A stretch of 15,173 nt of DNA, from NCBI GenBank assembly GCA_947587775.1, contig CANPYD010000012.1:1-15173 (forward strand), written 5' to 3'. The notes under the pieces are model-generated. The model was not told the origin of the DNA. It saw only the letters and a program-made list of their open reading frames with translations, and did no database searches. Source of the DNA: an uncultured Clostridia bacterium. Lineage in GTDB: Bacteria > Bacillota > Clostridia > Christensenellales > Borkfalkiaceae. The translations under genes and the position numbers were made by a program. Below are positions 8,694 through 14,667 of this stretch, in pieces (the stretch's first letter is position 1; every line of letters starts with the position of its first letter).

Positions 8694-9081
8694 TTCAAAC
8701 GTTCTGATTTCCGCCGCATTGAACCCGAACGGGACTCCATTCCAAGCTTTTGTCAAGGCGGTGACGGCGCCCAATCAAGGGGTCATTTGCGAGCAGAACA
8801 TCGACGAAATGCGGCGGATATTCAACCGTAAATTTCCGACGAAGATCCCCGCGCTCGAATCTTTTCTTGCTCTTGCGCTCTTGACACTTGAAATGATCCC
8901 CGTCCCGACCGAGGAGCAGGAAAGCGAAACGCTCATCCGCGACGTAGACGACAGACCCTTGCTCCGTGCGGCGATTGCCGCAAACGTTGATGTGATCATT
9001 ACTGGCGACAATGATTTTCTCTCCGCAGAGATCGGGAAACCTAAAATCTTGACTTGTGCGGAATTTCTATCCGACTTTTGA
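8677..9081 (+). CDS. PIN-domain ribonuclease toxin (COG1569-like)
   Basis: A 134-residue protein of the PIN family, Mg-dependent ribonucleases. N-terminal VLIDSNVLISAAL carries the first acidic residue (D6). Later acidic residues include D92 (RDVDDRPLLRAA) and D111/D113 in the IITGDNDFL motif, the usual PIN active-site pattern. Start 8677 (ATG) is preferred over the in-frame GTG at 8668 because GAGAGGTGA sits just upstream and PIN proteins begin near this Met. It overlaps the antitoxin gene and is followed at once by a perfect terminator-like palindrome. The proteins in this branch are annotated as putative toxin components; the RNA target is unknown. Confidence 0.88.
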   Translation: MKVLIDSNVLISAALNPNGTPFQAFVKAVTAPNQGVICEQNIDEMRRIFNRKFPTKIPALESFLALALLTLEMIPVPTEEQESETLIRDVDDRPLLRAAIAANVDVIITGDNDFLSAEIGKPKILTCAEFLSDF

Positions 9082-9083
9082 AC

Positions 9084-9115
9084 AACGGCTCCCGAATTCG
9101 GGAGCCGTTATTCTA
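9084..9115 (+). terminator. Terminator after the PIN toxin
   Basis: AACGGCTCCCGAA followed directly by its exact reverse complement TTCGGGAGCCGTT (9084-9109), then ATTCT. It begins 3 bases after the PIN stop. The tail is short, so termination may be modest. Confidence 0.75.
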
Positions 9116-9150
9116 ATGTGCACACTAAAGAAAATGACAGCAGCAAACAT

Positions 9151-9186
9151 CGGGGCACACCGAAAGTGTGTCTCCGAGGCTTTTTG
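9151..9186. terminator. Second hairpin with T tract, imperfect
   Basis: CGGGGCACAC, CGAA loop region, GTGTGTCTCCG form an imperfect stem with one bulge, followed by AGGCTTTTTG. It lies between the convergent PIN gene and the minus-strand receiver-like gene. It may back up termination from the left; the assignment is tentative. Confidence 0.4.
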
Positions 9187-9233
9187 CGGCCTTTGCGTTT
9201 CATCGCCGGCCGGGCGGCGGAAACGATCCCCCG

Positions 9234-9590
9234 TCAGGTTTGCCCGTCAAGGCCTTGCCCGTGGGTGCGGATTGCATCGGCGAGGTGGTCGGCAAAGACT
9301 CTTAAGGGCGGCGGCATTCGGAAGATGTAGGCGGCATGATTCCGAAGCGCCGCGTCAAGAGCCGATGGAGTGGGGTCTTCCGCCACGGCGAAAAAGGGCA
9401 CGGGACAGACAGCCATCGCGTCAAACTCCGACGGATCATCGGCGCAAAGAATCGCGGCGTCGGGCGTGTGGCTGCGGAAATATTCCCGCGGATCGGCCGT
9501 TTCCGTGACGACGCGGGATCCTTCCCCCAAGGCGCGCCCGAGGTCCTCCGACAGCGTTCCGCTCTTCCCGAAAATCACAATTTTTTTCAT
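9234..9590 (-). CDS. Receiver-like orphan protein, function unknown
   Basis: A 118-residue protein with an alternating beta/alpha pattern like a CheY receiver: KKIVIFGKSG, SRVVTET, PDAAILCADDP, PVPFFAVAED, HAAYIFRMPPP. The acidic pair expected after the first strand is absent (GKSG instead), and the phospho-acceptor position is uncertain (the Asp-Asp in CADDP is a candidate), so it may be a degenerate, non-phosphorylated receiver. It has no output domain and no kinase neighbour. A possible ribosome binding site AGAGGT lies 8 bases before the ATG, and a minus-strand promoter lies further up. I cannot name a family. Confidence 0.6.
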   Translation of the reverse strand: MKKIVIFGKSGTLSEDLGRALGEGSRVVTETADPREYFRSHTPDAAILCADDPSEFDAMAVCPVPFFAVAEDPTPSALDAALRNHAAYIFRMPPPLRVFADHLADAIRTHGQGLDGQT

Positions 9591-9610
9591 TCTTTTTTAC
9601 CTCTGATACC

Positions 9611-9638
9611 ATTATACGATAAATTTTTTCATTTGAAA
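9611..9638 (-). promoter_or_regulatory. Possible promoter of the receiver-like gene
   Basis: On the minus strand, -10 TATAAT (9611-9616) with a weak -35 TTTCAA (9633-9638), spacer 16, about 20 bases before the start codon. The surrounding DNA to about 9700 is very A/T-rich. Confidence 0.5.
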
Positions 9639-9765
9639 AGTATTTTTTGAACAAATATTATAAAAAATTAAAAAATTTTTTGATTTTTGAACATTATTTA
9701 TGCCAAGGCACTGTGATTTAGATCGAAAATATCTGTTTGGAGTGAGTAGATGTAAATGATTGCGC

Positions 9766-9794
9766 TTGATTTGCAGAAAACTTTATTGTATAAT
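9766..9794 (+). promoter_or_regulatory. Promoter of the S41 peptidase gene
   Basis: -35 TTGATT (9766-9771), 17-base spacer, consensus -10 TATAAT (9789-9794). The expected leader is about 50 bases. Confidence 0.75.
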
Positions 9795-9849
9795 GACACG
9801 GTAAAGATTGAACAGAATCAACTTCCGATCTCATTTTGAAGGAGAAGAT

Positions 9850-11094
9850 ATGACAAAAACCGAAATCGCAAAGACGGTCGTTGACATTTGTCAACACGAC
9901 GCGGCATTTTTCAAAGACTTAAAGGGCGGCGACCCCGGGATCTTTTTGTCGCGGATTGCCGACGGCATGTCCGACAAGGACTTTCTCTTCTCGGTGGAGC
10001 GGTATCTGGCGACCTTCCAAGTGTGGGGGCATCTCTATTTTTATCAAAAACAGCTCCGTTCTTATCTCGGCTTCCATGTCAGAAGATATCAAAACTCCCT
10101 CTTCATTACCCATGCGGAACAGGGACTGCCCTTTTCGAAGGGGGATGAGATCATTGCCGTGGACGGAGCGCCGATCGAATGCGTCGCCGATAAGTTTCCA
10201 GAATTTTTCGATGGGGATCCCCCCGACCGACAGGGAGAGCGCTGGGAAACCGTCATCGCAAATGCAAATACCGTGACCGTCCGCGCTCAACGGACGTTTG
10301 AGTACGCCGTCCGTACCGATGTCGGACGGGGGCAGGGTGAGCCTTCCTGCACATTCAGATCTCTCAGCCCGAAGTGCTACTATGTCAGGTTCACGAATTT
10401 TTTTGACGAACAGGACGTTCAGGCAGTCACGAAACATGCCTCGGAAGAGATCCTCCGCACCAAAAATCTTATTATGGATTTAAGGAACAACTGCGGCGGG
10501 AGCGATACCGTATTTTTGCCGCTTCTGAAATTTTTGCTTGCCGAGGACGATCCGATGTGCGGAAAACCCGTCTTTTGCGGGGAGGAAGAGATCTTATATA
10601 CCGAGCGCAACGCGGAAGGGCGCATCGAAGCATATCGGGAGTACCTCGAAAGCGTCACGTCCGAAGAGATCCGCAACTATCTTCTGGAAGAGATCGGACA
10701 GCAGACAAAAAACAGGGGGAAGGGGTTCTTGCCCGCAAAAGCGGATGGGTTTCTGTTCCCCGACCGCGGCGTTGCAAACCCCGAAAAGGTCGTTGTCCTT
10801 ACCGATTATTATTGCGCTTCTTCGGCGGAAAGTTTCGTGGAGATCGCCTCGCGTCTGCAAAAGGTGACGGTAATCGGTCGCCCCACAATGGGTGTCAACG
10901 ATTATGCCAACCTTACATATTTCGACTTTGGAGAATATGTGCTGCATTATCCCACTTCGCGCAGCAAGGCGATCGACGCGGGCATGGGTACGCGCGGCCG
11001 CGGCCTGCAGCCGGATATCTGCGTCCCGTGGACGCCGCACCACCTTCGCGAAGACGTCGATCTTATGACGGCGCTCAAGTTCTTCGGCGCATGA
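9850..11094 (+). CDS. S41-family (C-terminal-processing-like) serine peptidase, cytoplasmic
   Basis: A 414-residue protein with an S41 peptidase core. A PDZ-like stretch (GLPFSKGDEIIAVDGAPIE, about 93-111) precedes the catalytic domain, which includes LIMDLRNNCGGSD, VVVLTDYYCASSAESF (candidate nucleophile S325 in the SSAE motif) and the C-terminal GMGTRGRGLQPDI. There is no signal peptide or transmembrane segment, unlike secreted CtpA proteins, so it should act in the cytoplasm, perhaps on peptides or small proteins. Start 9850 is preferred over a TTG at 9808 because GAAGGAG precedes it. The last 16 codons include a 30-bp stretch repeated 882 bp downstream. Substrate is unknown. Confidence 0.8.
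   Translation: MTKTEIAKTVVDICQHDAAFFKDLKGGDPGIFLSRIADGMSDKDFLFSVERYLATFQVWGHLYFYQKQLRSYLGFHVRRYQNSLFITHAEQGLPFSKGDEIIAVDGAPIECVADKFPEFFDGDPPDRQGERWETVIANANTVTVRAQRTFEYAVRTDVGRGQGEPSCTFRSLSPKCYYVRFTNFFDEQDVQAVTKHASEEILRTKNLIMDLRNNCGGSDTVFLPLLKFLLAEDDPMCGKPVFCGEEEILYTERNAEGRIEAYREYLESVTSEEIRNYLLEEIGQQTKNRGKGFLPAKADGFLFPDRGVANPEKVVVLTDYYCASSAESFVEIASRLQKVTVIGRPTMGVNDYANLTYFDFGEYVLHYPTSRSKAIDAGMGTRGRGLQPDICVPWTPHHLREDVDLMTALKFFGA
11047..11076 (+). repeat. Direct repeat, left copy (within S41 gene)
   Basis: Thirty bases coding for REDVDLMTAL near the S41 protein C-terminus. They are identical to 11929-11958. Confidence 0.95.
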
Positions 11095-11113
11095 GAGGAA
11101 ATTTTATATAAGG

Positions 11114-11142
11114 TTGACAAAGTGCAAATTTTGATATAAACT
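11114..11142 (+). promoter_or_regulatory. Promoter of the zeta-like module
   Basis: Consensus -35 TTGACA (11114-11119), 17-base spacer, -10 TAAACT (11137-11142). An alternative -10 TATAAA at 11135-11140 would give a 15-base spacer. Confidence 0.65.
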
Positions 11143-11162
11143 ATAAGTATCGGGAGGTTTTT

Positions 11163-11354
11163 ATGACGCGTATCGAAACGATTGAAATGGCGGCGCAGAC
11201 GTTTGTCGGCGACGGGAAAATGCTTTCTACAGATGAACTTCGGACGCTGCTCGGGAAGGCGAACTCCGAGGACGAACGCGACTTCTACATCGCGGTCTAT
11301 AATTTTCTCCTTGCCAGAAGGCAAAAAGAAGTGATGGCACATGAAAGCTACTAA
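11163..11354 (+). CDS. Small upstream partner of the zeta-like protein, putative antitoxin
   Basis: A 63-residue, mildly acidic, probably all-helical protein: MTRIETIEMAAQTFVGDGK..., then STDELRTLLGKANSEDERDFYIAVYNFLLARRQKEV. No known domain is recognised. GGGAGG precedes the ATG. Its end overlaps the P-loop gene by 14 bases. Small helical proteins encoded directly upstream of zeta toxins are commonly their antitoxins (epsilon-like role); the assignment here rests on position and size only. Confidence 0.7.
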   Translation: MTRIETIEMAAQTFVGDGKMLSTDELRTLLGKANSEDERDFYIAVYNFLLARRQKEVMAHESY

Positions 11355-11913
11355 ACGATTGACGATCTTCGCGGGCATCAACGGCGCGGGGAAAAGTACC
11401 CTCTATTACAGCGAAGAAAATAAGGAAGTTTTGGGCGTTCGGCTCAATTCTGACGAGCTGATCCACGAACTTGGCGGCGATTGGCGAAGCGCAAGCGTTC
11501 AGCTTGAAGCGGGCAAGGAAATTCTCCGCCGTCAACAGGACTGCATGGAGAAAGGTCTCTCCTTCAACCGCGAGACGACCCTCTCGGGCACGGAGATCTT
11601 CCGCACCATCGAAAAGGCAAAGGCGCTTGGCTATGAGATTCACCTTCGGTATGTCGGCGTGAACAATGCGGAGATCGCAAAGGAGCGGGTCAAGCGCCGC
11701 GTTGCACTCGGCGGGCACGGCGTAAGCGAGGGGACGGTGGAACGTAGATACGGGCGCACAAACGAAAATTTTCTGAAAGTGATTCCCTTGTGCGACACGA
11801 TAGAGATTTATGACAATTCAGGCGATGCGCTCGTTTATGTCGGTTATTCTTTGAACGGAAAATTGTGCCGAACGAAAGATCCCTGTATATGGCTTGACGG
11901 CTTGATGGAATAA
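11341..11913 (+). CDS. Zeta-toxin-like P-loop kinase
   Basis: A 190-residue protein beginning LTIFAGINGAGKST, a Walker A motif (G12-T20) placed at the extreme N-terminus as in zeta/PezT toxins and the related COG4185 group. The family's RxxSDE-like element appears as RLNSDEL, and NRETTLSG resembles the zeta substrate-binding E/T region. A basic central helix (AKERVKRRVALGGHGVSEGTVERRYGR) is typical. Zeta toxins phosphorylate UDP-N-acetylglucosamine and block cell-wall synthesis; whether this protein does is inference. It is coupled to the small gene upstream. It could instead be a general nucleoside or small-molecule kinase. Confidence 0.8.
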   Translation: MKATKRLTIFAGINGAGKSTLYYSEENKEVLGVRLNSDELIHELGGDWRSASVQLEAGKEILRRQQDCMEKGLSFNRETTLSGTEIFRTIEKAKALGYEIHLRYVGVNNAEIAKERVKRRVALGGHGVSEGTVERRYGRTNENFLKVIPLCDTIEIYDNSGDALVYVGYSLNGKLCRTKDPCIWLDGLME

Positions 11914-11976
11914 TTGAGCTCGTCTCTCCGCGAAGACGTCGATCTTATGACGGCGCTCCATTGGCTGAAAATATGA
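11914..11976 (+). pseudogene. Remnant of an S41 peptidase gene 3' end
   Basis: An in-frame stretch encodes ...SSLREDVDLMTALHWLKI followed by TGA at 11974-11976. The REDVDLMTAL part is base-for-base the C-terminal segment of the S41 gene 882 bp upstream, but the last residues differ (HWLKI versus KFFGA). There is no start codon or upstream domain. It is best read as the leftover tail of a second, diverged S41 copy, or as the original tail displaced by insertion of the zeta module. Confidence 0.75.
11929..11958 (+). repeat. Direct repeat, right copy
   Basis: Perfect 30-base copy of 11047-11076. With the left copy it brackets the whole promoter, small-partner and zeta-like module. Confidence 0.95.
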
Positions 11977-11980
11977 TTTA

Positions 11981-12000
11981 CGCCCGCATGAGGGCGGGCG
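11981..12000 (-). terminator. Hairpin downstream of the XRE regulator gene
   Basis: CGCCCGC, six-base loop, GCGGGCG. On the minus strand it follows the XRE stop and is trailed by TAAATCATATTTT, a weak T-rich tail. It may also separate the zeta module from the next cassette. Confidence 0.45.
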
Positions 12001-12005
12001 CGAGA

Positions 12006-12296
12006 TCATAGACTATTCAAAAAACGATTCAAAAGTTCTTTTTGTTCGGGAGTGAGCTCTGCAAGACGGTCTGTTTCTTGCGAGGGCTCTTTTTTTGTGG
12101 AAAAAAATTGCTCGATCGTGATCCCCAAGCCCCAGCAGATATGGTCGAGATATTCTATCGTAGGACTTTTTTCGCCCCGTTCCAACTGATAAATATAGGT
12201 GGGCGAAACGCCTGCCAAATTCGCAAGCGCATTCTGCTTCAATTTTCTTTCTTCTCTCAATTCTCGGATCCGTTTTGCAACTTCTTCGCGTTCCAT
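12006..12296 (-). CDS. XRE-family HTH regulator, putative controller of the methylase cassette
   Basis: A 96-residue Cro/C1-type repressor-like protein. The helix-turn-helix spans about residues 8-62: AKRIRELREERKLKQNALANLAGVSPTYIYQLERGEKSPTIEYLDHIC..., with LKQNALANLAGVSPTYIYQLE as helices 2 and 3. The short tail FFSTKKEPSQETDRLAELTPEQKELLNRFL may dimerise. The ribosome binding site on the minus strand is GAGGTGATTT. It is divergent from the methyltransferase gene, separated by 131 bases that carry repeated AAACTAT-type sites. Size, position and operators resemble controller (C) proteins of type II restriction-modification systems, but this is inferred. Confidence 0.9.
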   Translation of the reverse strand: MEREEVAKRIRELREERKLKQNALANLAGVSPTYIYQLERGEKSPTIEYLDHICWGLGITIEQFFSTKKEPSQETDRLAELTPEQKELLNRFLNSL

Positions 12297-12312
12297 AAAT
12301 CACCTCAAATAG

Positions 12313-12410
12313 AAACTTTAGTTATAGTTTATTTGCCTTTTTCCTTTCATAATAAAACTATTGTATTGACAAATTAAAACTATCGTGTTATAATTTCTAT
12401 CACTATAGTT
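12313..12410. promoter_or_regulatory. Array of ACTAT half-sites, probable XRE operators
   Basis: AAACTTTAGTTATAGTTT (12313-12330) is a dyad of two half-sites. AAAACTATTG (12354-12363) and AAAACTATCG (12376-12385) are direct copies 22 bp apart, that is, on the same helix face. CACTATAGTTC (12401-12411) contains the perfect palindrome ACTATAGT. They overlap or flank the -35, the spacer and the transcription start of the methylase promoter. Confidence 0.65.
12366..12394 (+). promoter_or_regulatory. Promoter of the methylase-HNH operon
   Basis: Consensus -35 TTGACA (12366-12371), 17-base spacer, consensus -10 TATAAT (12389-12394). The predicted start falls in the ACTATAGT operator. The strength and the embedded operator suggest tight repression. 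Confidence 0.88.
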
Positions 12411-12427
12411 CTATTTACGAGGGAAAA

Positions 12428-13468
12428 ATGCCTACCGAAACTCTGAGAAACGCGAGGAAAAACAAGGCGGACGAGTTCTACACCCAACTTCCGGACATCG
12501 AAGCGGAACTCAAACATTACAAGGAACAGCTTGCGGGGAAAATCATCTTTTGCAACTGCGACGATCCGTACGAGAGCAATTTTTTCAAATATTTTGCAAT
12601 GAACTTCAACTTTTTAGGACTGAAAAAGCTCATTGCGACCTGTTACGACAGCTCTCCGATCGCCTACACACAGATGTCGTTTTTCGAGAATGAAAGGACG
12701 GTGCCGAACAAACACCGCCGTGCCTATAAGATCGAGATCACCGAAGTCGGGGATTACAACGGCGACGGGGCGGTCGACATGAGCGACATCGAGTGGCTCC
12801 TGAAAAACGAGAAAAATACCCTCTCCCTCTTAAAGGGGAACGGGGATTTTCGCTCCGGGGAGTGCATAGAGCTCCTGAAAGAGGCGGACGTTGTGGTCAC
12901 CAACCCGCCCTTTTCGCTCTTCCGCGAGTATGTGGCGCAGCTCATGGAGTACGGGAAGAAGTTTTTGATCATCGGGAATATCAATGCCATAACTTATAAA
13001 GAGATTTTTACATTGGTACAAAATCAAAAAATGTGGCTTGGGTACCGAAATATCAATGCTGACATGTGGTTTATTGTTCCTGAAAATTATAGTTACGAAA
13101 AAATTGTGGACGGGATGAGGGTCAAACACATTATGGGCTGTTGGTTTACAAATCTTGATACTGCCAAGAGGCACGAAATTCTCACTCTCTACAAACAATA
13201 TTCGCCCGAAGAATATCCGAAATACAATAATTATGACGCGATCGAGGTCGGAAAGACGTCCGATATTCCTTACGATTACGATGGCGTGATGGGCGTGCCG
13301 ATCACCTTTCTCGATAAATATAACCCCGAACAATTCGAGATTATAGATATTAACCCACATTTTTTCTCGCTAATTGAGCAAGGATTTCCAAAAATCAAAC
13401 AATTATCACTAAAAAATGTAGGCAAAAAAGATCCCTACGTACGCATTTTAATAAGGAGAAAATCATGA
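12428..13468 (+). CDS. EcoRI-family adenine-specific DNA methyltransferase
   Basis: A 346-residue protein resembling the EcoRI methylase family (N6-adenine methylation with S-adenosylmethionine). Features: N-terminal NKADEFYTQLPDIE; FCNCDDPYESNFFKYFAMNF near residues 41-60, where the cofactor-binding motif of this family lies; catalytic motif IV as VVTNPPFSLF (NPPF at 159-162); then FLIIGNINAITYKEIF. Residues 109-120 form a textbook EF-hand/dockerin-type loop, DYNGDGAVDMSD. The C-terminal half, which should include target recognition, is much more A/T-rich than the first half. GAGGG precedes the ATG. The stop overlaps the DUF262-HNH start (ATGA), so modification and putative nuclease are translationally coupled. 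The recognition site cannot be read from sequence. Confidence 0.88.
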   Translation: MPTETLRNARKNKADEFYTQLPDIEAELKHYKEQLAGKIIFCNCDDPYESNFFKYFAMNFNFLGLKKLIATCYDSSPIAYTQMSFFENERTVPNKHRRAYKIEITEVGDYNGDGAVDMSDIEWLLKNEKNTLSLLKGNGDFRSGECIELLKEADVVVTNPPFSLFREYVAQLMEYGKKFLIIGNINAITYKEIFTLVQNQKMWLGYRNINADMWFIVPENYSYEKIVDGMRVKHIMGCWFTNLDTAKRHEILTLYKQYSPEEYPKYNNYDAIEVGKTSDIPYDYDGVMGVPITFLDKYNPEQFEIIDINPHFFSLIEQGFPKIKQLSLKNVGKKDPYVRILIRRKS

Positions 13469-14565
13469 AAATCGAACTGCACGAAATTTCGATCGCCGAC
13501 ATCGCAAAAAACTATATCGACAACGCCGAGGAGGGGGTCGTGGGCTACGGCGGCAAGCTCAATATCCGTCCCAAATACCAGCGGGAATTCGTCTACGACG
13601 AGAAGAAGCGGAACGCCGTCATCGACACGATCATGAAGGGCTTTCCGCTCAACGTGATGTACTGGGTCGCGGACATGGGTGGCGCCTTTGAGGTCTTGGA
13701 CGGCCAGCAGCGCACGATCAGCTTCTGTCAATATGTGAACGGCGACTTTTCGGTGGAGAGCCGTTACTTTCACAATCTGACAAAAGCCGAACAGCAGCAG
13801 ATCCTCGATTATAAGGTGCTCGTCTACTTCTGCGAGGGGAATGACAAAGAAAAGCTCGATTGGTTCCGCATCATCAATATCGCGGGAGAACGGCTCACGG
13901 AGCAGGAGCTCCGCAACGCGACCTATACGGGCCCGTGGCTCACGCACGCAAAATCTGTTTTCAGCAAGACGGGCTGCGCTGCCTATCTTCTCGCCAAGGA
14001 CTATGTGAGCGGTTCGCCCATCCGTCAGGAAATTTTGGAGACCGCCCTCGACTGGATGAGTAAGGGGCACATCGAGGACTACATGGCGGAGCATCAGCAC
14101 GAGCCCAACGCGAACGAGCTCTGGACGTATTTCCGTAACGTCATCGAGTGGGTGAAGCTCACCTTTGTGAAGTACCGCAGGGAGATGAAGGGGATCGCCT
14201 GGGGTGCGCTGTACGATGAGTTCCGCGGGCAGACTTTCGACACTGCGGCGTTGGAGCAAACAATCGCCGACCTCATGGCGGACGACGATGTGACGAACAA
14301 GAAGGGGATCTATCCCTATCTTTTGACGGGGAAGGAGAAGTTTCTGAATCTCCGTGCCTTTACCGAGAGCCAGAAGCGGCAGGCCTATGAGCGGCAGGGC
14401 GGGATCTGTCCCTATTGCGCCAAGGAGCATCGCGCAAAGACGCATTACGAATTTGTTGAGATGGAAGGGGATCACATCACGCCGTGGTGCGAGGGCGGCA
14501 AGACCGTCCCCGAAAACCTCCAGATGCTCTGCAAAGAACACAATCGGGCAAAGAGCAGCAGGTAG
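13465..14565 (+). CDS. DUF262-HNH protein, putative restriction endonuclease
   Basis: A 366-residue two-domain protein. The N-terminal DUF262 (GmrSD/ParB-like fold) includes IRPKYQREFVYDEKKRNAVI and the signature DGQQR (79-83), which in studied relatives is linked to NTP use or DNA nicking. The C-terminus is a zinc-type HNH nuclease: C315-x2-C318, D336-H337 (EGDHITPWCEGG), N351, and C356-x2-H359-N360. Relatives joining DUF262 with a nuclease include GmrSD and SspE, which use DUF1524 and cleave modified DNA. Here the partner is an adenine methylase, so the simplest reading is a restriction nuclease that the methylase protects against; sensing of foreign modification is an alternative. AAGGAG lies 7 bases upstream of the start, within the methylase 3' end. 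Confidence 0.85.
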   Translation: MKIELHEISIADIAKNYIDNAEEGVVGYGGKLNIRPKYQREFVYDEKKRNAVIDTIMKGFPLNVMYWVADMGGAFEVLDGQQRTISFCQYVNGDFSVESRYFHNLTKAEQQQILDYKVLVYFCEGNDKEKLDWFRIINIAGERLTEQELRNATYTGPWLTHAKSVFSKTGCAAYLLAKDYVSGSPIRQEILETALDWMSKGHIEDYMAEHQHEPNANELWTYFRNVIEWVKLTFVKYRREMKGIAWGALYDEFRGQTFDTAALEQTIADLMADDDVTNKKGIYPYLLTGKEKFLNLRAFTESQKRQAYERQGGICPYCAKEHRAKTHYEFVEMEGDHITPWCEGGKTVPENLQMLCKEHNRAKSSR

Positions 14566-14621
14566 AAGACAGAAGCGCACCCGCTGTATGACGGCCCTTT
14601 TGGGAAAATCCCCGAAAGCGT

Positions 14622-14653
14622 TTGACAAATTCCAAAAAAGCGTATAATATAAT
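14622..14653 (+). promoter_or_regulatory. Promoter of ssrA
   Basis: Consensus -35 TTGACA (14622-14627). Two overlapping consensus -10 boxes TATAAT occur at 14643-14648 (spacer 15) and 14648-14653 (spacer 20). The mature tmRNA 5' end lies 15-20 bases downstream, consistent with a short RNase P-cleaved leader. Confidence 0.8.
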
Positions 14654-14667
14654 GGAGACAGATCCAT

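Noticed and set aside
12752..12787. Dockerin domain suggesting a cellulosome protein
   Set aside because: Only one loop is present, embedded in a methyltransferase with no signal peptide; it is a local EF-hand-like loop, not a dockerin module.
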